Positions 1-6,971 of a DNA stretch of 12,953 bases are shown one piece after another; within the stretch, counting starts at the first letter, position 1; every line of letters begins with the position of its first letter. A program made the translations under genes and the position numbers. The notes below the pieces were generated by a model. That model saw nothing but the letters and a program-made list of their open reading frames with translations, had not been told where the DNA came from and searched no databases. Origin of the DNA: Candidatus Helarchaeota archaeon (GTDB taxonomy: Archaea; Asgardarchaeota; Lokiarchaeia; Helarchaeales; JABXJV01); the NCBI GenBank assembly GCA_013375355.1, contig JABXJV010000032.1:1-12953 (forward strand), given 5' to 3'.

Positions 1-761
1 CCAATCCAAGCACACCCTATAGAAAGATTGTGATATAAAGGAGTCGGAATGTAAACAACATCTTCAGAAGTTAAATCAGTTAAGGATGATCCCAAAAAAA
101 ATCCTTGAGTGAATATTTTTACATTAGCCATAATTACTGCTTTTGGCAGTCCTGTCGTACCTGATGTATAGATATATTGAGCCGTATTTTCCATAATTGT
201 ATCTGGTGGTGCTTTGGGATTAGAACTTCTTATTGATTTTATTTCACTAGGTAAGTCCATAAAATCATGTGGAATATCTTTTTTATTATTGACGACAAAA
301 ATTTGTTCATTTTTAATGGGAAGATTCTCAACAATTTCATAAAAAGAATGTAAATTGTCCCCATCAACTACAATATATTTCGGATTCACTATTTTGAAGG
401 AATGGGACAATGCTTGCTTTTTTTGATTAAAATTAACTAAAGCACTAATACCTTGAATTTTATTAATTCCACTTGTAAGGAAGAGGGATTCGGGAGAATT
501 TTCCAGCATTAATGCTATACATTCACCCTGAGTTAGACCAAAATTAAGAAAGAAGTTAGAAATTTTGTTGCTTTCATTATTAAAAGCTTGCCAAGTCCAA
601 GAATCATCTTGAAAATATAAAGCAATATTATTCGGTATTTCTTCAGCCCATTTCTCGATAAGGAAACCAAAACTATGATTTGGATCCTGATTAACACTTG
701 CCAAATCTTGTATAAAACGATTATAAAATTCTGTTTCCTTGGGACTCATAAACGAACCCAT
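1..761 (-). CDS. Very-long-chain acyl-CoA synthetase (FATP/FadD6 type), N-terminal part, truncated by window edge
   Basis: This is an AMP-forming ligase that activates a fatty acid to acyl-AMP and then acyl-CoA. Only the first 253 residues lie in the window; FATP/FadD6 proteins are about 600 residues, so over half is missing at the left edge. The adenylate-binding P-loop is clear at residues 196-208 (YIYTSGTTGLPKA), and the form YIYTSGTTGLPK is typical of the FATP/FadD6 branch rather than of ordinary FadD. The segment YIPTPLYHNLSIGCAW near residues 237-252 matches the following A4-like PLYH motif of that branch. The start at 761 is preferred because an AGGTG ribosome binding site lies 7 bases upstream; ATG 749 is an alternative, and an in-frame TAA lies upstream. 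The substrate cannot be told from this part. It is not closely related to the other synthetase at 8213-9823. Confidence 0.9.
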   Translation of the reverse strand, partial: MGSFMSPKETEFYNRFIQDLASVNQDPNHSFGFLIEKWAEEIPNNIALYFQDDSWTWQAFNNESNKISNFFLNFGLTQGECIALMLENSPESLFLTSGINKIQGISALVNFNQKKQALSHSFKIVNPKYIVVDGDNLHSFYEIVENLPIKNEQIFVVNNKKDIPHDFMDLPSEIKSIRSSNPKAPPDTIMENTAQYIYTSGTTGLPKAVIMANVKIFTQGFFLGSSLTDLTSEDVVYIPTPLYHNLSIGCAWI

Positions 762-827
762 AGTATTGCACCTAAATACTTCTAAAATTTAATAATAAAT
801 GAATAAATAAAAATAACTTATTATCAC

Positions 828-938
828 TTGAATTTTGAAGAACACTTAAAAAAAGCTATTGAAGAAGAATGAGATTTGGAAATTAAAAGAAGTTATGAAA
901 CTGCCTTAAAAAGATAGGAACAATTATGGTCAAAATAA
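828..938 (+). pseudogene. Possible remnant of a coding sequence with in-frame stops
   Basis: Read from 828, the frame gives a charged, helix-like sequence (LNFEEHLKKAIEEE, then TGA at 870, DLEIKRSYETALKR, then TAG at 915, EQLWSK, then TAA at 936). The composition resembles real coding sequence of this genome more than random AT-rich DNA. There is no convincing start or ribosome binding site. The family is not recognised. It may be a decayed gene fragment or chance. Confidence 0.2.
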
Positions 939-942
939 GGTT

Positions 943-1065
943 TTAACATATATCATATTTGGAAAAATCTTCAAAAAGTTTTAATAAATCACTTTTTTTC
1001 AAAATATTTGCTACCAAATTCACTATAACCTCTTCTAATCCACTATATATTAAATTCACTTTCAT
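943..1065 (-). CDS. Candidate 40-residue small protein
   Basis: ATG at 1065 opens a 40-codon frame ending in TAA at 943. The product is helix-rich and plausible (it contains SGLEEVIVNLVANILKKSD and ends KYDIC). No ribosome binding site is seen before the ATG. A 16-codon frame from ATG 1112 (begins MSIFGDKNTQF) ends in a TGA that overlaps this ATG as ATGA. The two could be translationally coupled, or be the halves of one roughly 57-residue gene broken by a frameshift. No family is recognised, and chance is a real alternative at this length. Confidence 0.28.
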   Translation of the reverse strand: MKVNLIYSGLEEVIVNLVANILKKSDLLKLFEDFSKYDIC

Positions 1066-1303
1066 CTAATTAAATTTCGAAATTGTGTATTTTTGTCACC
1101 AAAAATAGACATTTTTTTCCGATCTTTTGTTAAAATACCTAGTTTTTGAGTTTGTGGCGCTATCATAAGGATTTAGGTATAGAAGATTACTAAAAGGTAA
1201 TTACTTTTTTCCCTCTTTTTATTTCTAAAAAAATCGCTAAATATGAGATTACACCTATTTGTTCCTATCAAGAAGTCTTTATCGCTCCCTTACCGTATTA
1301 AAA

Positions 1304-1316
1304 ATTTATATATAAT
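1304..1316 (+). promoter_or_regulatory. TATA-like box of the propeller gene
   Basis: A TTTATATATAAT-like element lies about 50 bases before the ATG at 1366. An archaeal transcript would start about 25 bases downstream, leaving a leader of about 25 bases that carries the AGAAGGG ribosome binding site at 1354-1360. Confidence 0.45.
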
Positions 1317-1365
1317 AAATAGAATATATTTGTAGTTTCAATTTTTTAAATAAAGAAGGGATAAT

Positions 1366-3258
1366 ATGAGAACAAAAAAAAGAATAATAATATTTACACA
1401 GATTTTCGTTATTTTTACATTTTTCCATGTTATTAACTCCTCTAAATTTGATTTCGCTACTATTCCCTTGTCTTCAGTCAACGATAAAAGTTTTACCTTA
1501 AATAATGCCGCGGGATGGTCCAACGCGACCGCGATTTCGGATATTTACGGGTGGAACAATGGTAATAGTGGGATTCCAAGCGTTGCCGTGGACGATAGCG
1601 GCAACGTGCACGTGGTCTGGGTAGATGACACGGCCGGTGAGTGGGGAACTGATAATGAAATAATGTACGCAAACTACACCGCTGCGGGTTGGTCCAACGC
1701 AACCGCGATTTCCGACCTTTACGGGTGGAACGATGATAGTAGTGGGTCCCCAAGCATCGCCGTGGACGGTAGCGGCAACGTGCACGTGGTCTGGCAAGAT
1801 AACACGAACGGTGCGTGGGGAAGTGATTGGGAAATATTTTACGCAAATTACACCGCTGCGGGTTGGTCCGATGCCACCGCGATCTCAGACCTTTACGGGT
1901 GGAACGATGGTAGTAGCGAGTACCCAAGCATCGCCGTGGACGGTAGCGGCAACGTGCACGTGGTCTGGGTAGATGACACAATCGGTGAATGGGGAGGAGG
2001 TATGTTGGATTTTGAAATAATGTACGCAAACTACACCGCTGCGGGCTGGTCCAACGCGACCGCGATTTCGGATATTTACGGGTGGAATAATGGTGATAGT
2101 AATTTCCCAAGCGTCGCCGTGGACAGTAGCGGCAACATACATGTGGTCTGGACAGATCAAACGTACGGTGAGTGGGGAATTGATGTTGAAATAATGTACG
2201 CAAACTACACCACTTCTGGTTGGTCCAACGCAACTGCGATTTCCGACATTTACGGCTGGAACGATGGTTGGAGTAGTTTCCCAAGCGTCGCCGTGGACAA
2301 TAGCAGCAACGTGCATGTGGTCTGGTACGATGAAACGAACGGTGAGTGGGGAACTGATGAGGAAATAATGTACGCAAACTACACCGCTGCGGGCTGGTCC
2401 AACACGACAGTTATTTCGGATGTTTACGGGTGGAACGATGGTTGGAGTAATTACCCAAGCGTCGCCGTGGACAGTAGCGGAACCGTGCACGTGGTCTGGA
2501 CAGATGCGAGCGTCGGCGAGTGGGGCGGTGGATTGGCTGATTATGAAATATTTTATGTAAACTACACTGCTGGGGTCTGGTCCAATGCAACTTGTATATC
2601 TGACCTTTACGGGTGGAACGATGATTTTAGTGAGAAACCAAGCGTCGCCGTGGACAGTAGCGGCAACATACATGTGGTCTGGTTTGATTCCACGGATGGT
2701 GAGTGGGGAACTGATTTGGAAATAATGTACGCAAATATGTATAAAAGACCTAGTGCAAACCATCCTGGAGATATAACCACGACAATTTTATTTTCGCCAG
2801 CAATTTATTGGCAACTTTATGATGAGACTGGCGGAGGACAATATAGAGTATGGGCAAATGACTCTAATGACAATTATATGCTATTGGTAAATTGGACCCC
2901 GTGGACAAATGGCACTTATATAATTGTAGATATTGCTATGGTAGGACTTGGGACATTTAATTATACTATTGAATATTATAATTCATATCATCAATTTGGC
3001 ATTTCAGACACAGTTATTGTAACAATAACAGATGTTATTCCGACTCCGACTAAAGATGAGCCAATTATAATCGCACCACAAGGCGGTGGAGATATTTCCA
3101 GCTTCTTATTATCGCCTTTAGGTCTTGGAATTGTTGCGGGCTTTGGGGCGATCTTGCTAATATTAGTGACAGTTATAATTAAGATTAATAAAACGGTCCA
3201 AGAGCTAAATAAAAAAATCAGTAAAACTCCGACTTCTAAAAAAGCAATTGAGAAATAA
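1366..3258 (+). CDS. Secreted, membrane-anchored seven-repeat beta-propeller surface protein with Ig-like domain
   Basis: A 630-residue surface protein. Residues 1-26 form a signal peptide (basic MRTKKR, then a hydrophobic run). Residues 51-462 hold seven repeats of 58 or 61 residues, each with the core WSNATAISDxYGWN, then PSVAVDxSGNVHVVW, then GEWG and EIMYANYTA. The AVDxSGNxHVVW core is of the BNR/sialidase-like propeller type, and seven copies suit a seven-bladed propeller. Residues about 468-560 look like the Ig-like domain seen in Asgard surface proteins (HPGDITTT, later YNYTIEYY-type strands and DTVIVTITD). A transmembrane helix lies at 585-605, followed by a basic 25-residue cytoplasmic tail. 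Many NxS/T sequons suggest N-glycosylation. It likely acts outside the cell in binding or adhesion; no catalytic residues are recognised, so an enzyme role is not claimed. ATG 1366 has an AAGGG site 5 bases upstream. The repeat DNA is much richer in GC than the rest of the gene. Confidence 0.88.
   Translation: MRTKKRIIIFTQIFVIFTFFHVINSSKFDFATIPLSSVNDKSFTLNNAAGWSNATAISDIYGWNNGNSGIPSVAVDDSGNVHVVWVDDTAGEWGTDNEIMYANYTAAGWSNATAISDLYGWNDDSSGSPSIAVDGSGNVHVVWQDNTNGAWGSDWEIFYANYTAAGWSDATAISDLYGWNDGSSEYPSIAVDGSGNVHVVWVDDTIGEWGGGMLDFEIMYANYTAAGWSNATAISDIYGWNNGDSNFPSVAVDSSGNIHVVWTDQTYGEWGIDVEIMYANYTTSGWSNATAISDIYGWNDGWSSFPSVAVDNSSNVHVVWYDETNGEWGTDEEIMYANYTAAGWSNTTVISDVYGWNDGWSNYPSVAVDSSGTVHVVWTDASVGEWGGGLADYEIFYVNYTAGVWSNATCISDLYGWNDDFSEKPSVAVDSSGNIHVVWFDSTDGEWGTDLEIMYANMYKRPSANHPGDITTTILFSPAIYWQLYDETGGGQYRVWANDSNDNYMLLVNWTPWTNGTYIIVDIAMVGLGTFNYTIEYYNSYHQFGISDTVIVTITDVIPTPTKDEPIIIAPQGGGDISSFLLSPLGLGIVAGFGAILLILVTVIIKINKTVQELNKKISKTPTSKKAIEK
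1516..2751 (+). repeat. Seven tandem coding repeats (174 or 183 bp)
   Basis: Units begin at the Trp codons at 1516, 1690, 1864, 2047, 2221, 2395 and 2578. Units 3 and 6 are 183 bp, with an added GGG(M/L)-type insertion after GEW; the others are 174 bp. Similarity is high at DNA level: a 45-base stretch is identical between unit 4 (2107-2151) and unit 7 (2638-2682). The long/short order (3 and 6 long, spaced by three units) suggests amplification or exchange of a three-unit block. Confidence 0.95.
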
Positions 3259-3287
3259 AATAATAAATAACCAAATATTCAGACCAA

Positions 3288-3323
3288 TTTTTTTCTTTTT
3301 TTGTTTTCCTATTTGTTTTTTTT
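3288..3323 (+). terminator. T-rich archaeal terminator after propeller gene
   Basis: Four T-tracts, the longest of 8 T, follow within 30-65 bases of the stop codon. There is no hairpin, as expected for archaeal T-rich termination. Confidence 0.5.
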
Positions 3324-3349
3324 AGGACAGCCATTAATACTAAAAAGAA

Positions 3350-3380
3350 TCTCGCTCAAAATAAAAAATAAATAAAAATA
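3350..3380 (-). terminator. T-rich terminator (minus strand) after the small orphan gene
   Basis: The A-rich stretch directly before 3381 reads as several T-tracts on the minus strand, immediately after the stop codon of the orphan gene. Confidence 0.35.
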
Positions 3381-3692
3381 TTATGTTCTTTCTAAAGCAT
3401 CCTCTATGATGTTTCCGATTAATTTTCGAGACAAGATCTTAGAAAATTGATATTTAGCAAAACCATCTTCCATACCCTTTAAAAACCTTTTAAGCTCTTT
3501 TTGGTTGTTAAAATTATAGCTACTTTTTACATCATTTATCCTAATAGAAGTATGATCTTTGTTAATATTAGCATACATGCCCCCAAACTCACTAGTATGT
3601 TTTACGAATACCGGTGCTGAAGGATTTCCATTTCTAACAGGGTAAAATCCATGTCTTCGAAGTTCTCTTTTGAAGGAATTTATTTTGTTCAT
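3381..3692 (-). CDS. Hypothetical protein, 103 residues
   Basis: I do not recognise the family. The product is small, basic and probably cytoplasmic, with no signal peptide or membrane segment. The N-terminus (MNKINSFKRELRRHGFYPVRNG) is helical and basic. The middle (APVFVKH, GGMYANINKDHTSIRINDV) looks like beta strands, and the C-terminal half is helical (QKELKRFLKGMEDGFAKYQFSKILSRK). The ATG at 3692 is chosen because an AAGGTGG ribosome binding site lies 5 bases upstream; the GTG at 3701 that would extend it by 3 residues lies inside that site. The strong ribosome binding site and good codon pattern support a real gene. It stands alone, convergent with the propeller gene. The compact alpha/beta look would fit a small nucleic-acid-binding protein, but nothing proves this. 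Confidence 0.75.
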   Translation of the reverse strand: MNKINSFKRELRRHGFYPVRNGNPSAPVFVKHTSEFGGMYANINKDHTSIRINDVKSSYNFNNQKELKRFLKGMEDGFAKYQFSKILSRKLIGNIIEDALERT

Positions 3693-4026
3693 ATAATCCA
3701 CCTTATATTTAAATATTTCTATTTAATATAGATGGATTTAATAAAATATTTAATATTGACTGGTATTTTCTAAATAATATTAGCTTAAAAAGTTTAAAAA
3801 TTAAAATTTCTCACCAATTTTTTTTCAATTTTTAAAAAAATCTTTAGAATAAATTTTAATTTTTAAAACTCATCCTAAATTTCTTATGGAATTTAAAAAT
3901 TATATTAAGTAGGAAATTTATAAGAATCAAAATATAAAGTTACCAATATAAAAAATAAATCTATTATTATAAGATTAAATGAATGAATAAATCCATCTTC
4001 TAGAGATTATCTATTTACTTATTGAG
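3693..4026. other. 334-bp AT-rich intergenic region
   Basis: Extremely AT-rich spacer between two divergent genes; for example 3901-3960 has only 8 G or C in 60 bases. It must hold the promoters of both. A TATATTAAAT-like box on the minus strand near 3719-3730 fits the orphan gene, and an AATATAAAG-like element near 3930-3940 fits the 976-residue gene. It also holds a long inverted repeat. No small gene was found. Confidence 0.5.
3793..3867. repeat. 17-bp perfect inverted repeat with 41-bp spacer
   Basis: Left arm TTTAAAAATTAAAATTT at 3793-3809 and its exact reverse complement at 3851-3867. The arms contain only A and T in a very AT-rich stretch, so chance is possible. The length of the perfect match is still notable. 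It could form a cruciform or transcript hairpin, or be an operator for a divergent pair. Confidence 0.5.
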
Positions 4027-6957
4027 ATGATCAGTATAACTATAAATATTGATATAATGGGTCTTTTTGATGAGGAAAAAGTCAGAAAAATTAAAATTCC
4101 TAATGTAGAATTTTTTTCAATCAACAAACTTGCAAAATCAGAAGAAATTCAAGATATTTTATTGATTTTTTTACCTCAAAAAGAAGATAAATATGAAATA
4201 AGAGAGAGAGGATGGGATCAAGAAGAAGTCGAGTATGTTAACGAGTATCTAAAAAATGGTGGAAAAGCAATAATTATTTTTCCATTAGATCAAAAAGATT
4301 TAGAAAAATTTACTCCATTTTATCAAATATTTGAGTTTTCTTCAAAATATAATAATACTAAACAATTACTACATGTTAATCCAAATCTACTAATTTTTAA
4401 TGAAGAAAAAGAGGGAAAGTTGATTGAAGGAAAACGTTTGGTAGAAAGTTATGTTCATTTTTTGATAGATAAAAAGGGAGAAAAAATAATGGAGGGAAAT
4501 AATCAACCAGTTTTCATGTTTCTCCCTGTTGAGAGGGGATCACTCCTCTTATATGGTTTAGGCGAAGAAACTTTTTGGGAAGAGAATTTAGAAATAATAT
4601 TGCGATATTTAAATGAGGATTTTGATTATTTTTTTCAAAGAATTGAATATAATATTGAATTCATCAAAAATGTTTTAAAATATCACCCTAGACCTGAATT
4701 TTTAAAAGAAAAATTCATACAGAGTCTAGTTAAAAATAAATCTATAGATGAAATTCTAAATTTTGAGGATGAAGAATTTCAAGTAGATACACTTAATTTA
4801 TTAGAATTTGAGAATTTTGAAAGTAATTTTAAAAATTTAACTGGAAAAAAGCTTGAAAAAGAATATACAAAATTAAGAGATGTGTTTAAGAAATTAAAGT
4901 TATCTAATACTGTTGAAAAATTAGAATTATTTTATAATAAAAAGATTTCTGAAAAAAGAATTATAAATATTGATATAATCGGTCTCTTAAATACGGAAAA
5001 AGTCAAACAAATTAAAATTCCTAACATAGAATTTTACTTAATCAATGAACTTGTAGTAGGAGAGGAAATTCAAGATATTCTGTTGATTTTTTTACCTCAG
5101 AAGGGAAATAAAAATAAAATAAGAAAAGAAGGGTGGTATGAGGATGAAGCAGAGTACGTAAAAGAATATCTAAAAAATGGTGGAAAGGCAATTATTATTT
5201 TTCCATTAAATCAAGATTATTTAGAAAAATTTTTAGGCTTTTATCGAGTATTTGAGTTTTCAGCAGTCTATAATAATACTAAAAAATTGCTTCATATAAA
5301 CCCAAATCTATTATTTTTCAATAAAAATAAAGAAGGAAAATTAATAGAAGCAAAACGTCTAGTAGAAAGTTATGTTCATTTTTTAATAAATAAAAAGGGA
5401 GAGATAATAATGGAGGGAAATTATCTTCCTGTTTTTATGATGCTCCCTGTTGAGAAAGGTTCGCTTCTATTATATGGTTTGGGTGAGGAATCCTTTTGGA
5501 AAGAGGATTTAAAATTAATTTTCCAATATCTGGATAATGATTATGAACAGTTTTTTCAAAAAATTCAATATAATGTTGAATTCTTTAAATTGATTTCAAA
5601 AAATCACCCCAGACCTGAAATATTAAAAGAAGAATTTATTTCAAGCTTAATTAAAAATAAATCTTTAAATGAAATTCTAAATTTTAAAGATAAAGAATTT
5701 CAAGTAAATGCCCTTAAATTGCTAGAATTTGATGCCTTTGAAAGTAATTTTCAAAATTTAACTGGAAAAAAGCTTGAAAATGAGTATATTAAACTAATGG
5801 CAGTACTTAAAAAATTAAATTTATATGAAGTTATCAAAAAATTAGAATTATTTTTTATTAAAAAGATTTCTGAAAAAAGAATTAGTTATGATCATCTAAT
5901 TGAAATTTTTGAACAAGGCCTACTTCCTCCAGAAGCTGCAGATTTAGTTGTATTTTTTGCAGATCCGGTCTCTCCCCAAGATTTCCGCAATTATCGTGAA
6001 TCAATTAAAAAATTAATGAAATGGAATAAATCATTAAAAATTTTTAATGAAGATGAATTAAAAAATCTACTATGGGAAAAATTACAGCAAGAGGATGAAA
6101 AAACAAAAAGATGGCGGGAATTACAAGAAAAAAGGAGATTAAAAGAAGAGGAAGAAAAAAGGAAAAGAGAGGAAGAACGAGAACTACGTCTAAAACAGTT
6201 AGAAAAAGAGGCCTTAGAAAAGAAGAGACTTGATGAAGAAAAAAAGAAAGAAGAAGAGCAAGAAAAATTAAATATAATTGAATTACAAAAAAAATTACGT
6301 GACGAGCGTCAGAAATTATATGAAGAAAGGCATAAAAAACGTTTAGATAAAGAAAAATCAAAGGAAGACTCATTAATTGAAGCCCGAACCCGGAGATTAA
6401 AAGCAGTAAGAGAGCGTGAAAGACTTAGAAGGGTTAGACTTATAAAAAGACGAAAAGCTCTCGAACTTGAAGTTAAGAAATTACGTGAAGAAAAATTAAA
6501 ACTCGAACAAGAAACTAAACAAAGAGATGTAGAATTCCAAAAAATCCTAGAGGAAAGAAAGATAAGAGTTAAAAAATATAGGGAGGAAGAAGAAAAGCGA
6601 CGTCTCGAAGTAAAGGAAAAATTAGAAGAAAAAAAACGTTTAAGATTAAAAAAGTTGGAAAAAATTAAACCTACTGTAAAAATTGCCAAAAAACCAGAAA
6701 TAGTAGGTCCTTTACCAATTCCTGAAGCCCCATTACCAGAAGAATTAAATGATTTTATTGATTTAATGTTTAATCCTTACGATTATATTAGTGAACTTGT
6801 AGAATATAACAAATTACTTAAAGAAGAGGAAACTGCTGTTGAAAGAACTGAGGAACTACTCTTAGAATTTATTGAATTAATAATTAATCCCGCAGATTAT
6901 CTAGAAACTCTAAGTGAACTATCTGAATTTGATGATTTAGAAGAAGAACTTGATTAA
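4027..6957 (+). CDS. Tandem-duplicated GATase/GIFT-like domain protein with long coiled coil
   Basis: A 976-residue cytoplasmic protein with no signal peptide or membrane helix. Residues 5-311 and 312-618 are two copies of one unit, in register with a 921-base period and no net indel. Each unit starts INIDIxGL. It then has a strand ending DILLIFLPQK, the EVEYVNEYLKNGGKAIIIFPL segment, and VFMFLPVERGSLLLYGLGEE before EIILRYL. This order (predicted strand, acidic helix, YLKNGGK, strand, late 'G.G.LLLYG' strand) resembles DUF4350/GldG/IFT52 (GIFT) domains of the class I amidotransferase fold; I see no catalytic Cys-His pair, so a binding role is more likely. A helical stretch of about 110 residues closes each unit (HPRPEFLKEKF, LTGKKLEKEY). 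Residues about 681-878 form a highly charged coiled coil, and the tail carries a motif twice (910-924 and 948-962). No good ribosome binding site precedes ATG 4027; an in-frame TAA lies 37-39 bases upstream. Likely a scaffold; the fold is inference. Confidence 0.9.
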   Translation: MISITINIDIMGLFDEEKVRKIKIPNVEFFSINKLAKSEEIQDILLIFLPQKEDKYEIRERGWDQEEVEYVNEYLKNGGKAIIIFPLDQKDLEKFTPFYQIFEFSSKYNNTKQLLHVNPNLLIFNEEKEGKLIEGKRLVESYVHFLIDKKGEKIMEGNNQPVFMFLPVERGSLLLYGLGEETFWEENLEIILRYLNEDFDYFFQRIEYNIEFIKNVLKYHPRPEFLKEKFIQSLVKNKSIDEILNFEDEEFQVDTLNLLEFENFESNFKNLTGKKLEKEYTKLRDVFKKLKLSNTVEKLELFYNKKISEKRIINIDIIGLLNTEKVKQIKIPNIEFYLINELVVGEEIQDILLIFLPQKGNKNKIRKEGWYEDEAEYVKEYLKNGGKAIIIFPLNQDYLEKFLGFYRVFEFSAVYNNTKKLLHINPNLLFFNKNKEGKLIEAKRLVESYVHFLINKKGEIIMEGNYLPVFMMLPVEKGSLLLYGLGEESFWKEDLKLIFQYLDNDYEQFFQKIQYNVEFFKLISKNHPRPEILKEEFISSLIKNKSLNEILNFKDKEFQVNALKLLEFDAFESNFQNLTGKKLENEYIKLMAVLKKLNLYEVIKKLELFFIKKISEKRISYDHLIEIFEQGLLPPEAADLVVFFADPVSPQDFRNYRESIKKLMKWNKSLKIFNEDELKNLLWEKLQQEDEKTKRWRELQEKRRLKEEEEKRKREEERELRLKQLEKEALEKKRLDEEKKKEEEQEKLNIIELQKKLRDERQKLYEERHKKRLDKEKSKEDSLIEARTRRLKAVRERERLRRVRLIKRRKALELEVKKLREEKLKLEQETKQRDVEFQKILEERKIRVKKYREEEEKRRLEVKEKLEEKKRLRLKKLEKIKPTVKIAKKPEIVGPLPIPEAPLPEELNDFIDLMFNPYDYISELVEYNKLLKEEETAVERTEELLLEFIELIINPADYLETLSELSEFDDLEEELD
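4041..5882 (+). repeat. Tandem gene-internal duplication, 2 x 921 bp
   Basis: Unit 1 is about 4041-4961 and unit 2 about 4962-5882. Both open with the identical 18-mer TATAAATATTGATATAAT (4041 and 4962) and both end in the same KKISEKR coding stretch. The copies have diverged in sequence but keep exact length, which suggests selection on the structure of the unit. Confidence 0.95.
6748..6913 (+). repeat. Duplicated short C-terminal motif in the 976-residue protein
   Basis: Residues 910-924 (FIDLMFNPYDYISEL) and 948-962 (FIELIINPADYLETL) are two copies of an amphipathic helical motif with central NPxDY, 38 residues apart in an acidic tail. They look like short linear binding motifs or helices for a partner protein. 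Confidence 0.75.
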
Positions 6958-6971
6958 ATTTATATTCTATT

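Larger units (their letters stand above)
762..1365. other. 604-bp gene-poor intergenic region
   Basis: AT-rich spacer between two divergently transcribed genes. It holds the promoter of the propeller gene at its right end, a possible pair of overlapping mini-ORFs on the minus strand (943-1112), and a coding-like but interrupted stretch on the plus strand (828-938). Another short coding-like run around 1145-1192 on the plus strand also ends in a stop. No RNA gene, clear repeat or mobile element was recognised. The pattern would fit decayed gene material. Confidence 0.5.

Noticed and set aside
870..917. In-frame TGA and TAG at 870 and 915 as recoded codons (selenocysteine, pyrrolysine)
   Set aside because: There is no start, no recoding element and no recognised family, so a decayed or non-coding stretch is simpler.
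1338..1523. 61-codon minus-strand frame with a hydrophobic end
   Set aside because: It is the complement of the signal peptide and promoter of the propeller gene, with no ribosome binding site.
1493..2763. Long open frames (about 290 codons) on the minus strand, and a 79-codon plus frame, within the repeat region
   Set aside because: They are by-products of the periodic, GC-rich coding repeats. Their translations are abnormal (for example Arg/Cys/His-rich) and merely repeat the 58-residue period, with no start signals.
3693..3701. GTG at 3701 as start of the small orphan gene
   Set aside because: This GTG is part of the AAGGTGG ribosome binding site that serves ATG 3692.
6044..6689. Two minus-strand frames (109 and 126 codons) that look hydrophobic or Ser/Phe-rich
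   Set aside because: They lie opposite the Glu/Lys/Arg-rich coiled coil, whose complement naturally reads as Phe, Leu and Ser codons.
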